Origin: Dyella psychrodurans
Lineage (GTDB): Bacteria > Pseudomonadota > Gammaproteobacteria > Xanthomonadales > Rhodanobacteraceae
NCBI RefSeq assembly: GCF_003363265.1
Contig: NZ_QRBF01000001.1
Span: 900,451 to 964,450, forward strand
Length of the DNA stretch: 64,000 nucleotides
Direction of reading: 5' to 3'
Shown: positions 36,177 through 46,700 of the stretch, one piece after another
How the letters are laid out: every line of letters begins with the position of its first letter
How positions within the stretch are numbered: position 1 is the first letter of the stretch
The notes under the pieces: model-generated
Told to the model about the DNA's origin: nothing
The model's database searches: none
The model's input: the letters and a program-made list of their open reading frames with translations, nothing else
Translations under genes and position numbers: made by a program

Positions 36177-38783
36177 TTATTCGGCGCTCGGTTGCGTATC
36201 CGACGATTCGCCCTGCTCCGGCGGCAGATCTTCGCCGGCATCTGTCTCATCGCCGTTGCTTTCATCGGCGTCCAGGCGAACCACACTGACCAGCGATTCT
36301 TCGGTCGGCAGGCGAATGAGCGTGACACCCTGCGTGTTGCGGCCTAGCTGTGACACTTCGGCAACACGCGTACGCACCAGGGTTCCCTGATTCGAGATCA
36401 GCATCAACTCGTGAGCTTCCGTCACCTGCGCTGCAGCAACCAGGGCACCATTGCGCTCTGAGCACTGAATGCCGATCACGCCTTGCGTACCGCGCCCCTT
36501 CTTCGGGAACTCGTCGAGCTGCGTACGTTTGCCGTAGCCGCGTTCGGTGGCGGTGAGGATGTCACCCTCTGCGGCAACGATCAGCGACACGACTTCCGCA
36601 CTATCCGCGAGCTTCATGCCACGCACACCGGTAGCGGTACGGCCCATCGGACGTACCTCGCTTTCGTCGAAGCGAACGACCTTGCCGTTCGACGCGAACA
36701 GCAATACGTCGCTGTTGCCGTCGGTGATCATCACGCCGACCAGCGCATCGCCCTCATCCAGGTTGATGGCGATCTTGCCCTTCTGCAGCTGATAGGCGAA
36801 TTCCGTGAGCGGCGTCTTCTTGACCGTGCCTTGCGCGGTGGCGAAGAACACGAAGCGGTCTTCGGTGTATTCGTGCACCGGCAACACCGCCTGCACTTTT
36901 TCACCCTCCGCCAACGGCAACAGATTCACCATCGGCTTGCCGCGTGCATTCGGACCCGCGTCGGGCATCTGATAGACCTTGAGCCAATAGACGCGACCGC
37001 TACTGGTGAAAGTGAGCAGCGTATCGTGCGTATTCACTACCCACAGCTGCTCGACAAAATCCTCTTCCTTCAGCGCCGAAGCCGAACGCCCCTTGCCGCC
37101 GCGACGCTGCGCACGATAGGTGTTTGCAGGCTGGCGCTTCACGTAGCCAGCATGCGACAAGGTGACGACCACGTCTTCCGGCGCGATCAGGTCGAGAACG
37201 TTGAGATCTTCCTGCGAGTGCTGAATCTCGGTGCGGCGCGCGTCGCCGAACTCGGCCTTGATGGCCTCGAGCTCGTCGCGAATGACCGCCAGCAAGCGCA
37301 CCGGATCTTCCAGGATCTGGATGAGGCCGCGGATGGTCTCCAGAATCTCGCGATATTCGTCGGAAAGTTTTTCCTGCTCCAGACCGGTCAGTCGGTGCAA
37401 GCGCATGGCGAGGATTTCCTGCGCCTGCGTGTCGGACAACTGATAACCCTCGGCCTTCAGGCCGTCGCGCGGGTCCATGTCTTCCGGACGCGACGCTTCC
37501 GCACCCGCGGCAGAGAGCAGCGCACTCACCATGCCGGGCTGCCACTTGCGGGCCAGCATGCGCTCGCGCGCTTCTTGCGGCGAGGACGAGGTCTTGATCA
37601 GCTCGATCATCTCGTCGATGTTGGCGAGCGCGACGGTAAGGCCTTCCAAAATGTGCGCACGCGCGCGTGCCTTGCGCAATTCGAAAATCGTGCGCCGCGT
37701 GACCACTTCGCGACGATGGCGAATGAAGGCCTCGAGGATTTCCTTGATGTTGAGCGTGCGCGGCTGGCCATCGACCAGCGCCACCATGTTGATGCCGAAC
37801 GTTACCTGCAGCTGCGTCTGCTGGAACAGATTGTTCAGCACCACATCGGCCATCGCATCGCGGCGCACCTCGATGACGATGCGCATGCCATCCTTGTCGG
37901 ACTCGTCGCGCAGTTCGGAGATGCCCTCGACTCGCTTCTCTTTGACCAGCTCGGCGATCTTTTCGATCAGGCGCGCTTTGTTTACCTGGTATGGCAGCTC
38001 GTGGACGAGGATCGTCTCGCGGCCATTGGATTCGGTTTCGATCTCGGTGCGCGCGCGCACGAAAATACGGCCGCGTCCCGTGCGATACGCTTCGACGATG
38101 CCCGCCGCGCCATTGATGATGCCCGCCGTCGGGAAATCCGGACCGGGAATGTGCTGCATCAACTCATCGATGCTAAGCGACGGATTGTCGATCAGGCCGA
38201 TGGTGGCGGAGATCACTTCGCTCAGGTTGTGCGGTGGCACGTTGGTGGCCATGCCCACCGCGATACCGGCCGAACCGTTGATCAGCAGGTTCGGTACGCG
38301 CGTGGGCAGCACCAGAGGCTCGTGTTCGCTCTCGTCGTAGTTGGGGCCGAAGTCGACCGTTTCCTTGTCGATGTCGGCAAGCAACTCATGCGTGAGCCGA
38401 GCCATGCGCACTTCGGTATAACGCATCGCCGCGGCGTTGTCGCCGTCGACCGAACCGAAGTTACCCTGGCCGTCCACCAACATGTAGCGCAGCGAAAACG
38501 GCTGGGCCATGCGCACGATGGCGTCGTACACCGAGGCGTCGCCATGCGGATGGTATTTACCGATCACGTCACCGACGACACGCGCGGATTTCTTGTACGG
38601 CTTGTTCCATGCGTTGCCCAGCTCGTTCATCGCGAACAACACACGGCGATGCACTGGCTTCAGGCCGTCGCGGACATCCGGGAGGGCGCGTCCCACGATC
38701 ACGCTCATCGCGTAATCGAGGTAGCTCTGGCGCATTTCGTCTTCGATATTGACGCGGATGACTTCTTTGGCGAGCTCTGCCAT
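36177..38783 (-). CDS. gyrA: DNA gyrase subunit A
   Basis: Type II topoisomerase subunit that breaks and rejoins DNA. The 868-residue protein aligns without gaps to E. coli numbering at the N-terminus. The catalytic tyrosine is Tyr122 (AMRYTEVRM) and the quinolone-determining loop is [10 protein letters not shown] (78-87). It therefore has Ala83 and Asp87. The GyrA box QRRGGKG is present in the C-terminal wrapping domain, and the tail is acidic. The start at 38783 ([15 protein letters not shown]) is family-like; the frame open to 38831 is rejected. A terminator follows. Confidence 0.98.
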   Translation of the reverse strand: MAELAKEVIRVNIEDEMRQSYLDYAMSVIVGRALPDVRDGLKPVHRRVLFAMNELGNAWNKPYKKSARVVGDVIGKYHPHGDASVYDAIVRMAQPFSLRYMLVDGQGNFGSVDGDNAAAMRYTEVRMARLTHELLADIDKETVDFGPNYDESEHEPLVLPTRVPNLLINGSAGIAVGMATNVPPHNLSEVISATIGLIDNPSLSIDELMQHIPGPDFPTAGIINGAAGIVEAYRTGRGRIFVRARTEIETESNGRETILVHELPYQVNKARLIEKIAELVKEKRVEGISELRDESDKDGMRIVIEVRRDAMADVVLNNLFQQTQLQVTFGINMVALVDGQPRTLNIKEILEAFIRHRREVVTRRTIFELRKARARAHILEGLTVALANIDEMIELIKTSSSPQEARERMLARKWQPGMVSALLSAAGAEASRPEDMDPRDGLKAEGYQLSDTQAQEILAMRLHRLTGLEQEKLSDEYREILETIRGLIQILEDPVRLLAVIRDELEAIKAEFGDARRTEIQHSQEDLNVLDLIAPEDVVVTLSHAGYVKRQPANTYRAQRRGGKGRSASALKEEDFVEQLWVVNTHDTLLTFTSSGRVYWLKVYQMPDAGPNARGKPMVNLLPLAEGEKVQAVLPVHEYTEDRFVFFATAQGTVKKTPLTEFAYQLQKGKIAINLDEGDALVGVMITDGNSDVLLFASNGKVVRFDESEVRPMGRTATGVRGMKLADSAEVVSLIVAAEGDILTATERGYGKRTQLDEFPKKGRGTQGVIGIQCSERNGALVAAAQVTEAHELMLISNQGTLVRTRVAEVSQLGRNTQGVTLIRLPTEESLVSVVRLDADESNGDETDAGEDLPPEQGESSDTQPSAE

Positions 38784-38921
38784 CAATAGGCTTCCCTGGT
38801 GACAAATAACAACCCTTGGACAGGCGCACAAAAAGCGTGTCCGCGAGGGTCAGGCGGTGATGTAAAAGTGTAACACAAAAAGACTTGGAAAGCGCTTATT
38901 TAAGCCTTTTCAATCAATGAG

Positions 38922-39332
38922 TTACGAGCGTGTTTTGGCGCGCTTAAAAAGCAGTGTCCGGGCACTGATGAAATTGACTCCGGCGGCAATTGCCGAGCCC
39001 ACCGCCACGGCCAGAACAGGCCATTTATGCCAGCTCGGAAATGCCAGCAGGCAGGCCACGAAAGCACCGTAATTGACGGCTGCCCCGCCCCCCATGAGGG
39101 CCATCCAGTGCAGCCATTCGCCCAATAGGGAACGCCCGCTATGGCGCGCCGCGAAGGTGTGGCTACGATTCCACCACCATGTCGCCGTGGCGGCTGCCAA
39201 AAAGGAAATGATCCGGCCAATGTACGGATTGACGTGCGCAAAACTGACGAGCATCTGCACGATGCCTGCATCGACGACAAAGCCGATTCCTCCGCCGACC
39301 GCAAACAGCATGACCTCGTGGCGCAATCTCAT
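38922..39332 (-). CDS. GtrA family membrane protein
   Basis: The 136-residue protein has four hydrophobic helices (about 5-27, 35-55, 72-93, 100-123) and the GtrA-like start [20 protein letters not shown] with NRSHTF near 55. GtrA proteins help move lipid-linked sugars across the inner membrane. Its ATG overlaps the mtnA stop by 4 bases (ATGA), an odd pairing with no known functional link. A different open frame overlaps it on the same strand and is a shadow. Confidence 0.9.
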   Translation of the reverse strand: MRLRHEVMLFAVGGGIGFVVDAGIVQMLVSFAHVNPYIGRIISFLAAATATWWWNRSHTFAARHSGRSLLGEWLHWMALMGGGAAVNYGAFVACLLAFPSWHKWPVLAVAVGSAIAAGVNFISARTLLFKRAKTRS

Positions 39333-40354
39333 GCGGTGAAAACGGCTCGCATGCCTTCAACCGTCGGCTGTTCGATCACACCACGCTCCGTCACGATGGC
39401 ATCGATCAGCGATGCAGGCGTGACGTCGAACACCGGATTCCAGGCTTGCGCACCTTCCACCACCGTGCGACGTCCAGCCACGCTCAGAAGCTCGGCCGAA
39501 TCGCGCAGCTCGATCTCGATATCGTCTCCGGAAGCCGTGGCCATATCGACCGTCGACGACGGCGCAACCACCATGAACTTCACGCCGTGATGGCGCGCTG
39601 CAATCGCAAGCTGGTACGTACCGATCTTGTTCGCCGTATCGCCGTTGGCCGCAATACGGTCGGCACCGACGATCACCCACTTCACTTCGCCGGATTTCAT
39701 CAGATGCGACGCGGCGGAATCGGCAATCAGTTTCGCCGGGATACCGTCGCGGACCAGCTCCCACATGGTGAGTCGGGCGCCCTGCTGCCAGGGACGGGTT
39801 TCCCCGGCATAGACCTGCTGGATGCGCCCCGCTGACACGCCTGCGCGAATCACACCGAGGGCCGTGCCGAAGCCGGACGTTGCCAGTGACCCGGTATTGC
39901 AGTGGGTCATGACACTGGAACCCGGTGCGATCAACGCGGCGCCCAGTTCGCCCATGTGCCGGTTTGCGGCCAGATCCTCGTCTTGTATCGCTTTCGCCTC
40001 GCGCTCAAGAGCCTGCGTGTCCGCGCCGGCCGCGATGCGCGCCTTCATGCGGTCGAGCGCCCACATAAGGTTCACCGCCGTAGGCCTTGCGGAACGAAGA
40101 TGTGCAAGCGCTTGCTCCAGCGGCTCTCCACGTAGCGCCGCCAATACCACACCCCACGCCGCCGCGATGCCGATAGCGGGGGCACCGCGCACCGCAAGAT
40201 CCTTGATCGCGTGGTAGACGGATTCCGAGTCGCGGCAATCGATCCACTTCTCTTCGGCCGGCAAAAGCCGCTGATCGAGCAGACGGAGACGGTCGCCGTG
40301 CCATTGCACGGCGCGGATGGTGTCGTGGATCTGGGGGATATTTGTAGAGGTCAT
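39329..40354 (-). CDS. mtnA: S-methyl-5-thioribose-1-phosphate isomerase
   Basis: Methionine salvage enzyme that converts methylthioribose 1-phosphate to the ribulose form. The 341-residue protein shows the active-site Cys152 ([11 protein letters not shown]) and Asp232 ([15 protein letters not shown]), plus the RGAP motif near 56-59. These match the MtnA pair Cys160/Asp240 of the Bacillus enzyme. The methionine-type transaminase and omega-amidase at 4760-6696 would act later in the same pathway, but they are 33 kb away. No other mtn gene is adjacent. Confidence 0.95.
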   Translation of the reverse strand: MTSTNIPQIHDTIRAVQWHGDRLRLLDQRLLPAEEKWIDCRDSESVYHAIKDLAVRGAPAIGIAAAWGVVLAALRGEPLEQALAHLRSARPTAVNLMWALDRMKARIAAGADTQALEREAKAIQDEDLAANRHMGELGAALIAPGSSVMTHCNTGSLATSGFGTALGVIRAGVSAGRIQQVYAGETRPWQQGARLTMWELVRDGIPAKLIADSAASHLMKSGEVKWVIVGADRIAANGDTANKIGTYQLAIAARHHGVKFMVVAPSSTVDMATASGDDIEIELRDSAELLSVAGRRTVVEGAQAWNPVFDVTPASLIDAIVTERGVIEQPTVEGMRAVFTA

Positions 40355-40504
40355 CCGGCTAGTTTAGAGGGCCGTGCCACTTGGGGCGAGAAAAAAACAT
40401 GAGCGCCGGGAATCCGGACTACCGGCTACCTGAAAAAATATCGTCATCCAGGCGAAGTGGAAAAACGAGCCGCGCCTTGATCGTTTCAACCCGCGCGATA
40501 TCTT

Positions 40505-41572
40505 TCAGCTCCGCTCTCTCAGCCATTGGTGGATGGCCGGAGCCACCTCGCGTTGCGCACGTCCCGAGACATAGATGCCGATGTGCCCGCCCTTGAATGC
40601 CAGCTCGGTGTAATCGTCCGTGCCAAGGTGGCTCTTCAGCGAGCGGGACGCGTCAGGCGGCACCAGATGGTCCTGGACCGCGTAAATGTTCAGCACCGGC
40701 TGACCGATCATGCCCAAGTCAACGGGCTGATTGCCGATCTGCAGATCGCCCTTGATCAGCTTGTTCTGCTGGTAGAAATCCTTGATGAACTGTCGGAATG
40801 CCTCGCCCGCCTGATCCGGCGAATCGAAGATCCAGCGCTCCATGCGAAGGAAGTTCTTGAGCTCTGCCGGATTGTCGAGAATATCGACCAATCCCACATA
40901 CTTCTGCTGATTGAGCCGCAATGGCTTGAGCATCAAGTACACCCAGTTCATCAATTCCGCCGGAACATTGCCCAACGTGTCGACGAACAGATCGACGTCC
41001 ATGCTTTGCACCCATTGCGAAAGCATGTTGTCGGGTGTCTGGAAATCCACGGGTGTCACCATGGTGACCAGGTTCTTCACCTTCTCCGGATGCATCGCGG
41101 TGTAGCACAGCGAAAACGTACCGCCCTGGCAAATGCCCAACACGTTGATGGCATCAATCCCATGGCGCTTGCGCAATGCGTCGACGCAACGGTCGAGATA
41201 GCCGTTGAGATAATCGTCGAGCGTCAACCAGCGATCTGCGCCGTCGGGATAACCCCAATCGATCAGGTAAACATCTTCGCCTTGCGCCAGCAGGTTGCGC
41301 ACGAGCGAGCGGTCATCCTGCAGATCGGTCATCCACACCGTGTTGACAAGCGCGTAGACGATGAGCGTCGGTACTTTCGCGGTGGGCTGGGTGTTGCCCT
41401 TCATGTGCCACACCGTGAGCTTGTCCTCGCGATAAACGGCTTCGCGTGGCGTATTGGCGTATTCCTGCTCGCCCAGACCGCGCAGATGCTGCATGCCGGC
41501 TGCGAGTTTCCGCTGGAAGGCGGCGACTTCGTTGAAAGCTTGCTGGGGGTCGATGTGCAAAGGCGTCTGCAT
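40505..41572 (-). CDS. phaC: Class III poly(3-hydroxyalkanoate) synthase subunit PhaC
   Basis: Catalytic subunit that polymerises hydroxyacyl-CoA into PHA storage granules. The 355-residue size fits class III enzymes, much shorter than class I. The lipase-like box GICQGG contains Cys148, and the triad is completed by Asp301 (VQDHLVPP) and His330 (KGGHIG). It follows phaE by 9 bases on the same strand, so the two subunits are made together. No phasin, phaA or phaB is in the window. Confidence 0.96.
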   Translation of the reverse strand: MQTPLHIDPQQAFNEVAAFQRKLAAGMQHLRGLGEQEYANTPREAVYREDKLTVWHMKGNTQPTAKVPTLIVYALVNTVWMTDLQDDRSLVRNLLAQGEDVYLIDWGYPDGADRWLTLDDYLNGYLDRCVDALRKRHGIDAINVLGICQGGTFSLCYTAMHPEKVKNLVTMVTPVDFQTPDNMLSQWVQSMDVDLFVDTLGNVPAELMNWVYLMLKPLRLNQQKYVGLVDILDNPAELKNFLRMERWIFDSPDQAGEAFRQFIKDFYQQNKLIKGDLQIGNQPVDLGMIGQPVLNIYAVQDHLVPPDASRSLKSHLGTDDYTELAFKGGHIGIYVSGRAQREVAPAIHQWLRERS

Positions 41573-41581
41573 GGCCGATCC

Positions 41582-42664
41582 TTACTTGCGCTTGGCCGAG
41601 GCGGAGCCCGCTGCTTTCGCGCGTGGCGTGGCCGTCGAATGCTTGTCGTTGTCGCCGGATTTGATCGGCCTGACCGCCGCGGTCTTCGTCGATTTGCTGG
41701 CCGCCAGCTCGCGCTTGAGCGTTGCGATTTCCGCGCGCAGAACGTCCACTTCCGACGCGTCCGCTCGCGGGCTTTCCTGGTGCCGCACCTGCATGTCGCG
41801 CCGCAGTTGCTGCACGCGCTTGCCCAGGCTATCGAGTTCGCTGCGCGTCGGAATGCCTAGTTCACGACACATCTGCTCGGTCTGCTGTTGCTGCAGTTTG
41901 CGCACCTGCATTTGCGCATTGACCAAAGCTCCGAAAACTTCGCGGTACTCTCCGGAAAGCGCCATTTTCGAATAGGCGTCTTCCATCGCGTCGACCCACA
42001 TGTCATACAAACCCTTGAGCGATTCGATCTGCTTGCCGGGTTCGCTATGCTCCTTGAGCAGTTCCTGCATGCGCTCGATGCCCTGCGCATTCACCTGCTG
42101 CAGCAACGTTTGATAGCGCGCGTTGATCTGCGCGTATTCGTTCATGGCCGCAGCCATGGCCTGCTGATCCAGCTGCACTTCGCGCGTGATGCCAAACGCA
42201 GCCATCGCGCTGGGCATGGACATGCCACCCATACCACTACCACTCATGCCACCCATGCCGCTGCGTTGCATCGCCTGCAGCCAGGACTGCCATTGATGGT
42301 CCAGGCCAAACGCGGAAGCGCTGTCGAGGCCCGCCACCGTCTGCGCGAAAGGCTGATTGAATGCCGCCAGGAACGGTTGCATGGCCGCAGGCTGCTGCCA
42401 GTTGCCGAACTGGCCCGTCGCCCCGGCGCCGGCGGCCTGCTGGAGCCAGCTGCCGTAGGCCTGAAGGTTGGCGAGGCTGCGCGTCAGAAAGTCATTGGCG
42501 GGAGGCGTCGGTGGGGGACTGAAGCCGAAGGGAACGGAAGCACCGGGTTGTTGCTGGAGATATCGCATCCAAGCATCCCAGGATTGCTGTGCGAACGCCT
42601 GGTAGTCCTTCAGAAATTCATTGGCCTGGTCGGGCATGCCTGCATCCTCGAACTGAAACGCCAT
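41582..42664 (-). CDS. phaE: Class III poly(3-hydroxyalkanoate) synthase subunit PhaE
   Basis: Non-catalytic partner of PhaC. The 360-residue protein lacks an active-site motif and has a Gln/Ala/Gly-rich N-terminal half containing a Met/Gly/Ser-rich run (residues about 136-152). It then has the PhaE-like helical part (MQELLKEHSEPGKQIESLKGLYDMWVDAMEDAY) and a Lys/Ala-rich C-terminal tail with a short coiled coil (about 290-320). It is immediately upstream of phaC. Overall similarity to PhaE is in the helical middle. Confidence 0.9.
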   Translation of the reverse strand: MAFQFEDAGMPDQANEFLKDYQAFAQQSWDAWMRYLQQQPGASVPFGFSPPPTPPANDFLTRSLANLQAYGSWLQQAAGAGATGQFGNWQQPAAMQPFLAAFNQPFAQTVAGLDSASAFGLDHQWQSWLQAMQRSGMGGMSGSGMGGMSMPSAMAAFGITREVQLDQQAMAAAMNEYAQINARYQTLLQQVNAQGIERMQELLKEHSEPGKQIESLKGLYDMWVDAMEDAYSKMALSGEYREVFGALVNAQMQVRKLQQQQTEQMCRELGIPTRSELDSLGKRVQQLRRDMQVRHQESPRADASEVDVLRAEIATLKRELAASKSTKTAAVRPIKSGDNDKHSTATPRAKAAGSASAKRK

Positions 42665-42692
42665 CGTACCAAATACAAGCTTGCGAAAATGA

Positions 42693-42721
42693 GAACGCCC
42701 GGCTACGGGAGCCGGGCGTTC
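42693..42721 (-). terminator. Probable terminator of pnp
   Basis: On the minus strand a perfect 11-bp GC-rich stem with a 7-base loop is followed by TCATTTTCG, 26 bases past the pnp stop. The T tract is interrupted, so efficiency may be moderate. Confidence 0.65.
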
Positions 42722-42746
42722 TTGATGATCAGCTTGTCGGAAAAGC

Positions 42747-44852
<2,106 letters not shown>

Positions 44853-44872
44853 TGGGTTTGTCCTCGGTCCGA

Positions 44873-45142
44873 TCAACGACGCAAGCCGAGGCGCTCAATC
44901 AGGCTCTGATATCGGCCCAGATCGCGATCCTTCAGGTAGCCGAGCAGACGCTTGCGCTGGTTGACCAGCTTGAGCAGACCGCGGCGGGAGTGATGATCCT
45001 GCTTATGAGCCTTGAAATGATCGGTAAGGTGATCGATGCGGGCCGACAGCAGGGCAACCTGCACTTCGGTCGAACCGGTGTCGTTCGGCGCGTGGCCGAA
45101 GTCAGCAATGATCTTGCCGGACTGTTCTGCAGTAAGGGACAT
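44873..45142 (-). CDS. rpsO: 30S ribosomal protein S15
   Basis: The 89-residue length equals the E. coli protein. The primary 16S rRNA-binding residues lie in [22 protein letters not shown] (about 20-41) and [21 protein letters not shown] (about 50-70). AGGA lies 9 bases before the ATG. It is in the conserved order truB-rpsO-pnp. A strong stem-loop sits in its leader about 35 bases upstream, where S15 proteins often autoregulate. Confidence 0.98.
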   Translation of the reverse strand: MSLTAEQSGKIIADFGHAPNDTGSTEVQVALLSARIDHLTDHFKAHKQDHHSRRGLLKLVNQRKRLLGYLKDRDLGRYQSLIERLGLRR

Positions 45143-45175
45143 GTGTATCTCTTCCTAATAAAAACGGGTGCGGAA

Positions 45176-45211
45176 CTTGCGCAACGTCACCGGGTGATGA
45201 GGTTGCGCAAG
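45176..45211 (-). promoter_or_regulatory. Stem-loop in the rpsO leader, candidate S15 control element
   Basis: A perfect 10-bp stem (CTTGCGCAAC with GTTGCGCAAG) encloses a second small stem (TCACC/GGTGA). It starts 34 bases before the rpsO ATG. It is not followed immediately by a T run, so it looks more like a regulatory or processing hairpin than a terminator of truB. The S15 link is inference. Confidence 0.45.
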
Positions 45212-45299
45212 CTCCGACAGATTGAATGAAAGCTACTGAGTCAAGTGGGTTATTGTACCGAGCCTGACCGCGTTGCAACAAGACCATAATCCGGAAGTG

Positions 45300-46241
45300 T
45301 TAAGCCTTCCCGGGCGGTACAGGCAAATTGAAGCCGCGCAGAATGCGTACGCGCCCCAGCTCATCGCAGTCGACGAGCGCCAGCAGCCGCCCATCGCTGG
45401 CGAACGCGGCGGTGCGCTCCCGCAGGGCCTGGCCAGGCCAATCGATCTGGCGCCCCTGTGAGACGGCCTGGCTGGCATCCGGGTCCAGATGCAGCGCAGG
45501 GAGGTCCGCCAACCCCGCCGCCATGGGCAAGACAAGCCGATCGAGCACCTCATCCCCCTGCTCCGCCGCGTCCCGGAGCTGATCCAGCGTCACCATGGCC
45601 GGCTCCCGGAAGGGTTCGACCCACAGGCGCCGCAAGGCGGTCAGGTGCGCGCCACAGCCCAGGCGCTCGCCAAGGTCGACGGCAAGGCTGCGGATATAGG
45701 TTCCCGATCCGCACTCCACTTCGAGGGTCAGCGTATCCGCGGTGCGGGCGATGAGCTCCAGCCGATAAACCTCCACCTCGCGGGGTGGTACCTGGACGTC
45801 TTCACCACGCCTGGCCCGGAGATAAAGCGGTTCGCCGTCCTGCTTGAGCGCCGAGTACACGGGAGGAACCTGAACAATGCGTCCGCGCAGTGTGGCAAGC
45901 GCGGCCTCGGTCATCGCCTCGTCGAGTTCGGGCACGGATCGTTGGCTGAGCACCTCGCCTTCGCGATCCGCCGTCGTGGTCGTCACGCCAAGCTGGCATT
46001 CCGCCAGGTAGGCCTTGCGCGAACCGAGCAACGTACCCGCGATCTTGGTGGCTTCGCCGAAACACAGCGGAAGCAGGCCGGTGGCCAACGGATCCAGCGC
46101 GCCGGTGTGTCCGCCTTTTGCCGCACGGAGCATGCCCAACGCCACCTGCAGCGCCTTGTTCGAGCTCATGCCCAATGGTTTGTCGAGCAGCAGGATGCCG
46201 TGAAGGTCACGGGCACCGGGGCGTTGGCGGCGGCGACTCAT
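45300..46241 (-). CDS. truB: tRNA pseudouridine(55) synthase
   Basis: Makes pseudouridine 55 in the T loop of tRNAs. The 313-residue protein has the N-terminal [14 protein letters not shown] (about 15-28) and catalytic Asp50 in [13 protein letters not shown], both diagnostic. The C-terminus carries a PUA-like domain. It lies 27 bases downstream of rbfA on the same strand and is followed by rpsO. Confidence 0.97.
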   Translation of the reverse strand: MSRRRQRPGARDLHGILLLDKPLGMSSNKALQVALGMLRAAKGGHTGALDPLATGLLPLCFGEATKIAGTLLGSRKAYLAECQLGVTTTTADREGEVLSQRSVPELDEAMTEAALATLRGRIVQVPPVYSALKQDGEPLYLRARRGEDVQVPPREVEVYRLELIARTADTLTLEVECGSGTYIRSLAVDLGERLGCGAHLTALRRLWVEPFREPAMVTLDQLRDAAEQGDEVLDRLVLPMAAGLADLPALHLDPDASQAVSQGRQIDWPGQALRERTAAFASDGRLLALVDCDELGRVRILRGFNLPVPPGKA

Positions 46242-46268
46242 GGTGTTGGGTACAACCGTTGGGGAAAC

Positions 46269-46643
46269 TCAGTCGTCGCTATCTTCGGACGAGCTGCTGG
46301 CGGGATTCTCGCGCAGCAAATGATCGATGCGCTCGCCCTTGTCGACCGAGTCGTCGTACTTGAAGCGCATCTCGGGCACACGACGCAGGCGCATCTGGCG
46401 CGACAGCGTGCGGCGGAATTCGCCGGCCAGTTCGTTCAGCGCCTTCACGGCTTCCTTCGACTGCTCAGGCAGCAGTGCGGTCACCCACACCGTCGCCCAG
46501 TCGAGATCGCGCGTGACCTCGACGTCCGACACGCTGCACGAAGGCAGGCCGTGATCGCGCACGGCGGCATGCACCAACGTGCCGATTTCGCGGCGAAGTT
46601 CGGCGCCGACGCGGTCTGTGCGTTTGAAGTCGCGGGAAGGCAT
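46269..46643 (-). CDS. rbfA: Ribosome-binding factor A
   Basis: Small KH-fold protein (124 residues) needed for late 30S maturation and 16S rRNA 5'-end processing. It starts MPSRDFKRTDRVGAELRREIGTLV and has the VSDVEVTRDLDWATVWVTAL strand region (about 38-57) typical of RbfA, with a Ser/Glu/Asp-rich acidic tail. It lies between infB and truB; a palindromic repeat separates it from infB. Confidence 0.95.
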   Translation of the reverse strand: MPSRDFKRTDRVGAELRREIGTLVHAAVRDHGLPSCSVSDVEVTRDLDWATVWVTALLPEQSKEAVKALNELAGEFRRTLSRQMRLRRVPEMRFKYDDSVDKGERIDHLLRENPASSSSEDSDD

Positions 46644-46667
46644 GGTTCGTTAGGAACTCTGTCAAAA

Positions 46668-46691
46668 GCCCTCTCCCTAATGGGAGAGGGC
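46668..46691. repeat. REP-like palindromic hairpin between infB and rbfA
   Basis: A perfect 10-bp inverted repeat GCCCTCTCCC/GGGAGAGGGC encloses the loop TAAT in the infB-rbfA gap. Palindromes of this composition are common intergenic repeats in Xanthomonadales genomes, to my knowledge. I saw no second copy in this window. Confidence 0.5.
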
Positions 46692-46700
46692 GGTCAAGAC

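Noticed and set aside
36483-38789. A 768-codon frame antisense to gyrA
   Set aside because: gyrA is full length on the minus strand, and the shadow has no recognisable domain.
38900-39304. A second frame on the minus strand overlapping the GtrA gene
   Set aside because: The GtrA frame has four membrane helices and a 4-base overlap with mtnA; the other frame has no family features.
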